NCBI GenBank assembly: GCA_028718185.1
Contig: JAQUMH010000008.1
Span: forward strand, 1 to 64,000
Length of the DNA: 64,000 nucleotides
From: Elusimicrobiota bacterium
Lineage (GTDB): Bacteria; Elusimicrobiota; UBA8919
Direction: 5' to 3'
Numbering within the stretch: position 1 is the stretch's first letter; every line of letters starts with the position of its first letter. Positions 35,557 to 43,168 of this stretch are shown here, one piece after another. The translations under genes and the position numbers were made by a program. The notes beneath the pieces were generated by a model. The model worked only from the letters and a program-made list of their open reading frames with translations. It ran no database searches and was not told the DNA's origin.

Positions 35557-36966
35557 TTAGAAGTTCATGCTCCTTTTTTCATTGTCTACTTTAAATGCTT
35601 TGAAATAATTTGATGCAAATATCAATTTGGCATTTAGTGGAATTATCGGTTCATGAAACTGTGTTTTTTGCCTGTCATTGTTGAAGCCATTTATTTGGGT
35701 AATAAAAATTATATTCCGATATTTTTCAAATAAGTTTTTATCTATTGCCTTGTCCTGTCCGATTTTTGTTTTCAACACCCAAGCTGTCCACCATTCAAGA
35801 CCATGTCTTGCAATAACTATAGTTTGATTGTCACTTTTGATTACAGATTTTAATTCTTTTAAATTCTCGTATGCACTTTGGTCAATAACTGCTTCTTTTG
35901 GGCGTCCTGCAATAGATAGTATTGAGAAGGAAGTAAATATTAAAAGGCTAATACTTATTGTTTTAAGTTTTCGAACACTGATTACAGGAGCTATCTGAAT
36001 TATTAGTAAAATTTGAGGAATAAATAACAATAGATTAAGTCTTTTAAAATATTCTCCGTCAAGCAAAGGAAATGAAAAAGCTATTAAGCAAATAATTGAA
36101 GCGAAAATTAATGCTTTTTGAAGTGACGTTAAAACGTAGCCCTTTGTCTTCAAAGTGATTATGCCGAATATGGCAAGTAATATAGAAAATAAAATATTCA
36201 AATAGTCAGGAGGTACTAACATTTCGTTTAATAGGGCAGGTCTTTCAAAAATCTCAGTCCAAAAGGAAAGTAACCTGTTAAAACGTGATAAATCAAAGAT
36301 TGCGATTATACCAATACTAACACCAACAATAATTACTAAGGGAATTATTGCTTTCTTCTTGTAGGAATATAAAGCGAATATTGACAGAAAAAATAATGCA
36401 AAGATAAATGTTCCAAAATGCGTAAGACCTGTCAAAATTAAAAATGCCACAGAGAGAATAATATCCTTTTTCTTAAGCAGATAATTTAGAAAGTAATAAA
36501 GAAAGTTAAATAGAAAAACAATAGCTAATGCGTTTTTTTGCAAATCCGATGTAAGAATAAGCGGCGAAAACGAAAGAACTGAAAAAGCAATAATACTCGT
36601 GTTAAAATATTTTAATGATGATGGTTTATTCAAACGTATGATTTTATAAAGAGGTATTAGCAAGAGAGGAATTGAAATACTGTCAACTATTTTTACCCAG
36701 TTCAATATCAGCGTATCCGTAATTGTAAAACCAAACAATGAAAGGGTCTTTATTAAAAATGCGTCTAAATAAAATAGCAACGGCATATCAGAAAAACCCA
36801 ATTGACCATTTGTCAAAATTGACCTTACTTGCAGAGGATAATACCCGCCATTGGCTCCCGGAATTAAATCTTGAGAAAAATTGAAATAAAACCGAAAACA
36901 CAAAGCGATTAAGCCAAAAATAACATAAATAATAGCCGGTTTAATGTTTGAGTATCTTTTAAGCAT
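35557..36966 (-). CDS. GT-C-like polytopic membrane protein
   Basis: This 469-aa protein has about 11-12 predicted TM helices. The N-terminal loop GANGGYYPLQVRSILTNGQL and the short periplasmic C-terminal domain resemble GT39/PMT-type lipid-linked glycosyltransferases. A DxD-like acidic pair in the first loop is not obvious (NFSQDLIPGANGG). A single gene with no sugar-nucleotide partners nearby, it probably modifies lipid A, a polymer or proteins, but this is an inference. Confidence 0.68.
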   Translation of the reverse strand: MLKRYSNIKPAIIYVIFGLIALCFRFYFNFSQDLIPGANGGYYPLQVRSILTNGQLGFSDMPLLFYLDAFLIKTLSLFGFTITDTLILNWVKIVDSISIPLLLIPLYKIIRLNKPSSLKYFNTSIIAFSVLSFSPLILTSDLQKNALAIVFLFNFLYYFLNYLLKKKDIILSVAFLILTGLTHFGTFIFALFFLSIFALYSYKKKAIIPLVIIVGVSIGIIAIFDLSRFNRLLSFWTEIFERPALLNEMLVPPDYLNILFSILLAIFGIITLKTKGYVLTSLQKALIFASIICLIAFSFPLLDGEYFKRLNLLLFIPQILLIIQIAPVISVRKLKTISISLLIFTSFSILSIAGRPKEAVIDQSAYENLKELKSVIKSDNQTIVIARHGLEWWTAWVLKTKIGQDKAIDKNLFEKYRNIIFITQINGFNNDRQKTQFHEPIIPLNAKLIFASNYFKAFKVDNEKRSMNF

Positions 36967-37130
36967 GACTGTTAACTATTGTGATTGAAACAAATTGCTG
37001 ACTTGCACTGAATGCAGTTAAAGTGTGGTAATTTAGACGAAGTACATTTATGCTCTGAGTATTTTGCACCATGTTAGCCGTCTGTTGCAGACATTAACAG
37101 AATAGTTATCCCTTTCTTCTTTTCCTATTT

Positions 37131-37883
37131 TCAAGCTATTAATCTGACAATATCTTTATAGGTTATTATGATTGTTAGAATAACAAATAATGACAGCCCC
37201 ATCAAGTTAATCGCCTGATAAGTTTTTAAACTTATAGGTTTTTTCTTTATAGATTCTATTAAAAGCATAAATAAATGTCCACCATCTAATGCAGGAAGTG
37301 GGATAAGGTTCATTATACCAAGGTTCATACTCAGTACACCTGTAAAATGTAAGAGATTAAGAATGCCCTTGCTTGCCGCCTGACCAGACAAAGAAGCTAT
37401 GCCTACAGGTCCTAATATTCCTTCTACCACACCGTTTCCAGAAACAACATTAAAAAGAAAGGTAATAGTCCCTGATAGCATCGCCCAGGTAGTTTTAGAA
37501 CTTAAAAATATAGCATCAATAAAATTGAGGTCTTTACTTATCACAAATATTGGAATAAATAATAAAAAAGCAAAGATAATATTTAAAAAAGAACCTGCTG
37601 ACAAAATCATTGCTCTTTTAAGAGGACAAACTCCGAATAAATCTTTTGCATCTTCATCACCTTCTTTTGAGAAGCTTACAAATCCGCCAAGAGGTAATAA
37701 CCGCAAAGTAAATTCTGTTTCTTTGTGACTGAAAAGTTTTAAGATTCTTGGACTAAAAGGAAAGCCGATGGAAAATTCATAAACTCTTACACCCGCCTTT
37801 CTTGCTGCTATAAAATGTCCAAATTCATGTACAAGTACAATTATAGAAAATACAACGATGAATGCAACAAATGAAATTAACAT
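37131..37883 (-). CDS. PDZ-less RseP-like site-2 metalloprotease
   Basis: This 250-aa M50 protease has HEFGH (VLVHEFGHF) near residue 18, LPLGGFVSF, GPVGIA and the second zinc-ligand motif NLIPLPALDGG near residue 195. Four TM segments are expected. The PDZ domain that RseP carries between the two halves is missing: about 55 residues separate FLLFIPIF from GPVGIA. The protease core looks intact. GAGGAA precedes the ATG. Confidence 0.88.
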   Translation of the reverse strand: MLISFVAFIVVFSIIVLVHEFGHFIAARKAGVRVYEFSIGFPFSPRILKLFSHKETEFTLRLLPLGGFVSFSKEGDEDAKDLFGVCPLKRAMILSAGSFLNIIFAFLLFIPIFVISKDLNFIDAIFLSSKTTWAMLSGTITFLFNVVSGNGVVEGILGPVGIASLSGQAASKGILNLLHFTGVLSMNLGIMNLIPLPALDGGHLFMLLIESIKKKPISLKTYQAINLMGLSLFVILTIIITYKDIVRLIA

Positions 37884-38011
37884 TTTATTTCCTCAATGAT
37901 AGTTTTGGTTTGCAGTTAAAATAAGCAGTTTTTCTTATCTAAAACAAGTTTGGAATAATAAAAAACACTATTGTCGAACAGCCGCACGTCCCCGATAATA
38001 TTATTGCCAAT

Positions 38012-38173
38012 TTATTCAACTCGCTCTATTAATATTACACCGCTAATTCCGCATATCAATATCACTAAAATATCTACGATAAACCAAAAAATAAGGTTGT
38101 TTACTATCATCGCAATAATAACTAATACTGATAATCCTATTAATAATGTACCAATAATTTTATTTTTTTCCAT
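38012..38173 (-). CDS. Small 53-residue two-helix membrane protein
   Basis: This minus-strand frame starts MEKNKIIGTLLIGL, contains two hydrophobic segments (LSVLVIIAMIVNNLIF and VDILVILICGISGVILI) separated by WF, and ends ERVE-stop. AAGG lies 7 nt upstream of the ATG. No family is recognised. Its clean amphipathic layout and absence of interruption support coding; comparative evidence is lacking. Confidence 0.5.
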   Translation of the reverse strand: MEKNKIIGTLLIGLSVLVIIAMIVNNLIFWFIVDILVILICGISGVILIERVE

Positions 38174-38330
38174 TTTTTACCTTACTTTTCATTTTATTGT
38201 ATATAACTCATTTATATCCAAATCGGTCAATTAAGAACGTTGTTAGATATGTAGTTTTATGCTTTTTGTCCTTTGTTTCCTTTCGTTGAGTTTATGGCAA
38301 GCCCTGTACCTGAGCGTAGCGAATGGTACA

Positions 38331-38420
38331 TGGCGGAGAGGGAGAGATTTGAACTCTCGATACCTTGCGGTATACACGCTTTCCAGGCGTGCGCACTAAG
38401 CCGGGCTATGCGACCTCTCC
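38331..38420 (-). tRNA. tRNA-Ser (anticodon GGA)
   Basis: This class II tRNA has a long variable arm: acceptor GGAGAGG pairs with CCTCTCC, discriminator G, CCA encoded. The anticodon arm CACGC/GCGTG has loop CTGGAAA; the variable arm is TATACCGCAAGGTATC and the T-arm GAGAGTTCAAATCTCTC. Confidence 0.95.
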
Positions 38421-38440
38421 ACGAATACAACTGCAAATTC

Positions 38441-38537
38441 GTTCTTATGTTCTAATGTTCTTAAGTTCTTAGGTTCATTATTAGGTTTTAAAAATCTTTG
38501 GAACATGAGAACACAAGAACCTTAGAACCTTAGAACC
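38441..38537. repeat. Octamer-word hairpin between tRNA-Ser and lemA
   Basis: The left arm is 4.5 units of an 8-nt word (GTTCTTAT, GTTCTAAT, GTTCTTAA, GTTCTTAG, GTTC; 38441-38476). The right arm is 4.5 units of GAACnnnA (38501-38537), in exact 8-nt phase and complementary in kind. Confidence 0.85.
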
Positions 38538-38544
38538 GTCTTAC

Positions 38545-39111
38545 CTAAAATTCTACTTTGGGGACTGATTTTGCGGCTTCTTCTGCTTTGAAATATGCGT
38601 CTTTCTTGGTAAAACCGGTCATGGACGCTATTATATTGCTGGGAAATCTTTTTACAAGAATATTATAACCAAGAACTACTTCGTTGTATCTCATTCTTTC
38701 AACTGCAACACGGTTTTCCGTGCCTGCAAGCTCGTCCTGGAGACGAATGAAATTTTGGTTAGCTTTTAAATCAGGATAATTTTCCACGACAACAAGAAGG
38801 CGGGAAAGAGCGCTATCAAGTGACTGGTTTGCTTTAATCTTTTCATCAACTGTTTTTGCGCCTGCTAATTTCGCTCTGGCATCGGCGATATGGGTAAATA
38901 CTTCTTTTTCGTGTGTCATATAACCTTTAACTGTTTTTACAAGGTTAGGTATGAGGTCGTTACGCCGCTGAAGCTGGTTCTCTACCTGCGCCCATTGCCC
39001 GTCAATACTCGCACTAAGCGTAACTAACTTGTTGTAATTGCCAATATAAGTTCCGATTAACATCAACACTAAAAGAACAATAACACCTAAAATAATCCAT
39101 ACTTTTTTCAT
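38545..39111 (-). CDS. lemA: LemA family protein
   Basis: This 188-aa LemA protein has an N-terminal TM helix (KVWIILGVIVLLVLMLIG), then YNKLVTLSASIDGQWAQVEN and QLQRRNDLIPNLVKTVKGYM. The C-terminal helix includes NYPDLKANQNFIRLQDEL. LemA proteins form an alpha-helical bundle of unknown function and often pair with TPM-domain proteins, which follow here after one intervening gene. The start has GGAGG upstream; a GTG at 39132 is an alternative. Confidence 0.95.
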   Translation of the reverse strand: MKKVWIILGVIVLLVLMLIGTYIGNYNKLVTLSASIDGQWAQVENQLQRRNDLIPNLVKTVKGYMTHEKEVFTHIADARAKLAGAKTVDEKIKANQSLDSALSRLLVVVENYPDLKANQNFIRLQDELAGTENRVAVERMRYNEVVLGYNILVKRFPSNIIASMTGFTKKDAYFKAEEAAKSVPKVEF

Positions 39112-39175
39112 AAGACCTCCCTCCTGTTTCACAAGTTAATCTTACCAAAGGTCTGGCGACAACTACAAAACTATA

Positions 39176-39275
39176 ATTAAATTGTAGTTTCACGCCCTCG
39201 GCGTGATAACATTGAAATTACTGTACATCAAATCAGGCACGCCAAGGGCGTGCAACTACAAATATTAAAATTCCG
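39176..39275. repeat. Composite hairpin repeat R6
   Basis: GTAGTTTCACGCCCTCGGCG, then AACATTGAAATTACTGTACA, then GCACGCCAAGGGCGTGC and AACTACAA: two different stem words joined by the AT-rich linker. Confidence 0.82.
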
Positions 39276-39278
39276 ATA

Positions 39279-39980
39279 CTATAACGCATCAACAACGTCA
39301 ACCATTTTTTCTATTTCTTTTAAGTATTCCTCCATACTTGAATCAGGGTCAAGCTTCAACGCTTCCCTATTTCCCTGTTTCATATTGAATATTGTAGCAA
39401 AAATTGATGGGTTTAGTCCAGTTTTTTCTGATAATATTTTAAGTGAGTCAAGCCGTTTCACGGGTGGTGTTATGTTAAATAATCTGACTATATGACGGAA
39501 AATAATTAAAAAAGTTGAAATGGAATTAATTAACAGTTTTTGGACATCGGATTTACTTTGGGAAACCATATATCCTTGCCGTAACTTAAGTAATTTGCCT
39601 TTGAGTTCAAATTCACATTCATGTCTTAAATGTGTATTTTTTATTTCCAGATTTTTAAACGGGTCCTCTCCGTATAAAATTTTACGGTTGTCTTTCATGT
39701 CGAGAAATTCTATTGGGAAAACATCAGTTGATTTTTTTAGTTGTTCAATTGTAAAAAGCAAAGGCGGGTGGTTCCCGTTTTTAATCCAGGATTTCATTGT
39801 TTTACCGACTGACTTTAAATCACTGAACTTAATTTCTCCAAGAATTAAAAGCAGGTTGTCATCAGAATGTTTTTCAGTATGTTCTCCGCTTGCCTTTGAA
39901 CCATAAAGAACAATTGATTTTAAATTTTCGCCGTATATAATTTTTATTTCTTCAACAAATTTATTTAAAACATCTGCCAT
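39279..39980 (-). CDS. Nucleotidyltransferase-fold protein
   Basis: This 233-aa protein starts with a MNT/Pol beta-like domain (LKSIVLYGSKASGEHTEKHS followed by DDNLLLIL). The GSx(9)DxD motif is present except that the second carboxylate is Asn (DDN instead of DxD), which may reduce or abolish catalysis. A helical C-terminal half follows (KLRQGYMVSQSKSDVQKLLI). It lies between lemA and the TPM gene, a neighbourhood shared by some candidate phyla, so it is a resident and not a toxin-antitoxin half. Confidence 0.8.
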   Translation of the reverse strand: MADVLNKFVEEIKIIYGENLKSIVLYGSKASGEHTEKHSDDNLLLILGEIKFSDLKSVGKTMKSWIKNGNHPPLLFTIEQLKKSTDVFPIEFLDMKDNRKILYGEDPFKNLEIKNTHLRHECEFELKGKLLKLRQGYMVSQSKSDVQKLLINSISTFLIIFRHIVRLFNITPPVKRLDSLKILSEKTGLNPSIFATIFNMKQGNREALKLDPDSSMEEYLKEIEKMVDVVDAL

Positions 39981-39989
39981 TTTCTCCTC

Positions 39990-40715
39990 CTACCAACCAC
40001 GACTGGCTCCGCCACCGCCGCTCATACCTCCGCCAAACCCGCCAAAACCACCACCGAAACCGCCACCACCTGACCCGCGGCCGCCAGATGTTCCTAAAAA
40101 TAAAAGAAATAAAAATGGATGGCGGATAAAAACATATATTATTATAATAAAAAATAAAAATTGGAAAAATATACCTAATGGGCTTGATTTGCCGCCTTGC
40201 TTTACACCAATAGTTCCGCCGGTAAGTTCAACACCTGCATCCTTTGCAATAACAGAAGCAATAGCAAGAACACCGGTTGTTAAACCCTTGCTATACGCGC
40301 CTTCTTTGAAATTGGGAATAACATAAGTATCAAGAATTTCACCGCACAATCCATCCGGCAGAATTCCTTCAAGCCCATAACCGACTTCTATTTTTACTTT
40401 CCTATCATCAATTGAAGCAGCAAGCAATACACCATTATCTTTTCCTTTTTTCCCGATACCCCATCTTTTAAAAAGTTGGACACTGAAATTTTCAATTGAA
40501 TCGTTTCCTAAATTTTTTACCGTTACTACTGCAATTTCAGCGCCGGTTTTTTGTTCCAGTTCTTGTATAATTGCGCTCATTTGCTGTGAAGATGAATCAT
40601 CAATTACACCGGCATAATCCGCAACCCAACCGGTAGGTTTAGGAAGGTCAACACCGTAAGATAATCCGGAGCAAGAAAATAAAAAGAAAAAAATAAAAAT
40701 TAATTTTTTATTCAT
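39990..40715 (-). CDS. TPM-domain membrane protein (YgcG-like)
   Basis: This 241-aa protein has a signal peptide, a TPM domain (PTGWVADYAGVID; TGAEIAVVTVKNLGNDSIEN; WGIGKKGKDNGVLLAASIDD), one TM helix (FFQFLFFIIIIYVFIRHPFL) and a glycine-rich C-terminus (GGGGFGGGFGGFGGG). TPM proteins are membrane-tethered and linked to photosystem or membrane repair in plants; bacterial roles are unclear. It is co-oriented with lemA. Confidence 0.88.
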   Translation of the reverse strand: MNKKLIFIFFFLFSCSGLSYGVDLPKPTGWVADYAGVIDDSSSQQMSAIIQELEQKTGAEIAVVTVKNLGNDSIENFSVQLFKRWGIGKKGKDNGVLLAASIDDRKVKIEVGYGLEGILPDGLCGEILDTYVIPNFKEGAYSKGLTTGVLAIASVIAKDAGVELTGGTIGVKQGGKSSPLGIFFQFLFFIIIIYVFIRHPFLFLLFLGTSGGRGSGGGGFGGGFGGFGGGMSGGGGASRGW

Positions 40716-40732
40716 TTTTTAGAAACAGCACC

Positions 40733-40757
40733 CAGTCGCATAGCAATGCGACCGCTA
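40733..40757. repeat. GTAG-framed hairpin (GTCGCAT stem)
   Basis: AGTCGCATAGCAATGCGACC followed by GCTAC; the stem is GTCGCAT/ATGCGAC. It is directly followed by the CTATAAC word array. Confidence 0.65.
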
Positions 40758-40763
40758 CAAACC

Positions 40764-40794
40764 CTACAACCCTATAACTTTATAACCCTATAAC
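40764..40794. repeat. CTATAAC octamer array carrying the nnrD stop
   Basis: Four words (CTACAAC, CTATAAC, TTATAAC, CTATAAC) start at 40764, 40772, 40780 and 40788, a strict 8-nt register. On the minus strand they encode the last four residues (VIGL) and the stop of nnrD. A complementary array lies upstream of nnrD at 41689. Confidence 0.8.
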
Positions 40795-41658
40795 ATTTTT
40801 TATCGCTTCCGGTATTCTTTCAATTAAATCTGTCGGTAACATTGAAATCTGGGTTTTATCTTTTGCTGCTAAATCACCGGCAAGGCCGTGTAAGTAAACT
40901 CCGAGACAAGCAGCGTCCAACAAATTTTCAATCTGCCCTATAAATCCCGCAATCATACCGGTTAAAACATCGCCGCTGCCTCCGGTTGCCATACCAGGAT
41001 TACCGGTTGTGTTAATAAATACTTTTTCACCGTCTGTAATTACGGTTTCATGTCCTTTAAGTACACATATTAGTTTATTTTCTGATGCGAATTTTTTTGC
41101 AATTTTTTCTCTGTTATTTTGTATTTCTGTTATAGAAATATTTGTTAAGCGGCTTAATTCTGCCGGGTGAGGTGTTAAAATAGTTTTCGATTTAGATTTT
41201 TTAAGAATTTTTGTATTTTTTTGTATATTGTTTAATCCATCCGCATCAATTACAATCGGAATTTTATTTTTAATTAAAAATCTTTCAACAAATATTTTAG
41301 TGCCCGGTTCAGTTGAAAGCCCACACCCTAAAGCAATTGCTGTGATTTTCCTTTCAGTAGTAAAATCTGAAACTGTCTTTGTCGCTGTAGGTGAAATAAA
41401 CCCGTCTTTATCAGGGAGCTGTAGCGTCATAACCTCCGGAGGTAATCGTTTGGTAATCTGGGTACTTAATGATTCCGGGAATGCAAGTGTTGTTAGCCCG
41501 CTACCGGAACGCAAACAACCCATTGAGCATAATATAGCAGCACCGGTGAACTGTTTAGAACCAGCCACTATTAATGTGTGCCCGTAGTCGCCCTTGTGTG
41601 AATCCAAAGCGCGGGACGGCAAGATATTCCTTATATAATTCGAGGTTAGTTTTATCAT
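40780..41658 (-). CDS. nnrD: ADP-dependent NAD(P)H-hydrate dehydratase
   Basis: This 292-aa YjeF C-terminal (ribokinase-like) domain enzyme repairs damaged NAD(P)HX. SHKGDYGHTLIVAGS, ALGCGLSTEP, TPHPAELSRL and NPGMATGGSGDVLTGMIAG match the family. The NAD(P)HX epimerase domain (NnrE), often fused, is missing; an epimerase must be supplied elsewhere or act spontaneously. The last four residues are encoded inside a repeat array. Confidence 0.94.
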   Translation of the reverse strand: MIKLTSNYIRNILPSRALDSHKGDYGHTLIVAGSKQFTGAAILCSMGCLRSGSGLTTLAFPESLSTQITKRLPPEVMTLQLPDKDGFISPTATKTVSDFTTERKITAIALGCGLSTEPGTKIFVERFLIKNKIPIVIDADGLNNIQKNTKILKKSKSKTILTPHPAELSRLTNISITEIQNNREKIAKKFASENKLICVLKGHETVITDGEKVFINTTGNPGMATGGSGDVLTGMIAGFIGQIENLLDAACLGVYLHGLAGDLAAKDKTQISMLPTDLIERIPEAIKNVIGL

Positions 41659-41688
41659 ATTTTCACCAGAATGAATAAGAAACTAATT

Positions 41689-41727
41689 GGGTTATAGCGT
41701 TATAGGGTTATAGGGTTATAGGGTTTT
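41689..41727. repeat. GTTATAG octamer array upstream of nnrD
   Basis: GTTATAG begins at 41691, 41699, 41707 and 41715, in exact 8-nt phase. It is the reverse complement of the array at the 3' end of nnrD. A less regular CTCTAAAAACT array (ACTCTA words, about 9-nt period) follows to 41775. Confidence 0.82.
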
Positions 41728-41786
41728 ATCATATTAACTCTACAAACTCTAAAACTCTATGAACTCTAAAAACTATTTTACGAGTG

Positions 41787-42134
41787 CTATTTGTTATATA
41801 TCGCTACTGCAACGGCATAATCATCAGTATGTGAAAGCGAAAGCGAAACTTTTTTTCCCAAATCTTTATATTTTTTTGCCAATACGACTTCCGGTTTGCC
41901 GTCTTTTGTGTTTCTTACCATAATGTCCCTGTGCCATATATCTTTTTTACCAAGCGCCTTCCAAACAGCTTCTTTTGCGGCAAATCTTACCGCAAAGTGC
42001 TGCCACTTGGTCTTCCTGGAATTGCAATATTCAATTTCTACCGGAGTATAAACTTTCTGCAGAAATCTTTTGTTAGTCTGTATAATCTTTTTTATTCTTT
42101 TAACTTCAATTATATCAACACCGGTTAGTATCAT
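41787..42134 (-). CDS. acpS: Holo-acyl-carrier-protein synthase
   Basis: This roughly 115-aa phosphopantetheinyl transferase starts MILTGVDIIEVKRI, the family start. The metal ligands Asp8-equivalent (GVDIIE) and Glu58-equivalent (RFAAKEAVWKALG) are present, and SLSHTDDYAVA closes the domain. An in-frame ATG at 42173 is possible, but it would translate a GAGATTGT/ACAATCTC hairpin region between the two starts, which favours 42134. The enzyme activates ACP for lipid synthesis. Confidence 0.92.
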   Translation of the reverse strand: MILTGVDIIEVKRIKKIIQTNKRFLQKVYTPVEIEYCNSRKTKWQHFAVRFAAKEAVWKALGKKDIWHRDIMVRNTKDGKPEVVLAKKYKDLGKKVSLSLSHTDDYAVAVAIYNK

Positions 42135-42141
42135 ATTTTTA

Positions 42142-42171
42142 TTAGAGATTGTCAGATTTTCGAACAATCTC
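42142..42171. repeat. GAGATTGT hairpin before acpS
   Basis: GAGATTGT and ACAATCTC arms are separated by CAGATTTTCGA. Similar GAGATTG/CAATCTC hairpins stand at 45531-45563 and near 60846-60874. Confidence 0.55.
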
Positions 42172-42196
42172 ATTATACTAAAAAAACTTTTTTTAT

Positions 42197-43108
42197 CTAT
42201 GGTTTACAAAATATTCTTTTCAAGAATGTTTTTGAGCTTCTAATATTAATAGTTTTTTTAAGTTCGGAAATTTTTGATACTGATTCATTTTCACCTGCAA
42301 GAAGACATTCCTGAAATCGCTTTACTTCAAACCATTTTATATTTTTTACATCCGGAAACAATATAAAATCTGCATCTTTTAATTGAAGCTGCCTTAATGT
42401 GCAAAGAACTATATCATTTGTGCGGTAATTTATATCAGACGCATTTTTTAATTCATTTTCTGTAATTGAATGTAATCCGATACTTACATCTACTCCAATT
42501 GCAAAATCGCAACCCATATCCTTTACTACTTTTGTCGGAACAAGCCGGACAGCACCACCATCTACAAGCATATGGTTTTTATATTTTACAGGCGGCATAA
42601 TTCCGGGAATTGACATGCTGCAGGAAACGGCTTCCAATATGGAACCTTCTTTTATGACAACTTCTTCTCCTTTTGCGATATCTGTTGCGACACAAGCAAA
42701 TGGAATCTTCAAATCAACAAAATCAATATCCGGTAAAAAATACTCGAGCATACTATCTATTGCAGATTTCTCTAAAAATGCCATTTTTATACCCGATAAA
42801 AAAAACATCGCCTTTTCCTTTATAATGCCTAAGGCGTTCTTTAAAAAATCTTTTGAATCGCCCTTTGATAAACTATCAAATTTTAAATTTTTATAGATAT
42901 CTGTATTTAAAAAATCTGCTACTTTTTTCTCCATTTCCTCAACAGACATCCCACAACAGTACATTGCACCAACAATTGCTCCCATAGAAGTCCCAGCCAC
43001 AAAATCCGGTACGATTTTATTCTTTTCGAGGACTTTTAAAACACCGATGTGTGCAATCCCTCTTGCACCGCCACCACCTAAAGCAAGTCCGACCTTAAAT
43101 TTCCTCAT
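42197..43108 (-). CDS. Patatin-like phospholipase (RssA-type)
   Basis: This 303-aa patatin-domain protein has the oxyanion hole GGGGARGIAHIGVL, catalytic Ser in GTSMGAIVG and catalytic Asp in DGGAVRLVP. C-terminal region FILFPDVKNIKWFEVKRFQE resembles RssA/YchK-type proteins. Its promoter is remarkable: TATAAT at 43122-43117 with TTGATT 17 bp upstream and only 8 nt to the ATG, predicting a leaderless mRNA. Confidence 0.92.
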   Translation of the reverse strand: MRKFKVGLALGGGGARGIAHIGVLKVLEKNKIVPDFVAGTSMGAIVGAMYCCGMSVEEMEKKVADFLNTDIYKNLKFDSLSKGDSKDFLKNALGIIKEKAMFFLSGIKMAFLEKSAIDSMLEYFLPDIDFVDLKIPFACVATDIAKGEEVVIKEGSILEAVSCSMSIPGIMPPVKYKNHMLVDGGAVRLVPTKVVKDMGCDFAIGVDVSIGLHSITENELKNASDINYRTNDIVLCTLRQLQLKDADFILFPDVKNIKWFEVKRFQECLLAGENESVSKISELKKTINIRSSKTFLKRIFCKP

Positions 43109-43116
43109 ATTAGGTC

Positions 43117-43160
43117 ATTATAAGAATTTTCTTGCTTAAAATCAAGTTATATTATATAAT
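43117..43160. promoter_or_regulatory. Overlapping divergent sigma70-type promoters
   Basis: Minus strand: TTGATT (43145-43140), 17 bp, TATAAT (43122-43117), 8 nt, ATG of patatin. Plus strand: TTGCTT (43132-43137), 17 bp, TATAAT (43155-43160), 8 nt, ATG at 43169. The two promoters overlap head to head. Confidence 0.75.
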
Positions 43161-43168
43161 TCCTTTCC

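Noticed and set aside
37971-38234. An 87-residue plus-strand frame rich in Ile/Asn/Pro
   Set aside because: It is antisense to the better-supported 53-residue membrane protein and has no ribosome binding site.
39279-39980. A MNT/HEPN toxin-antitoxin pair
   Set aside because: No HEPN partner gene is adjacent; the gene is fused to its own helical half and flanked by lemA and a TPM gene.
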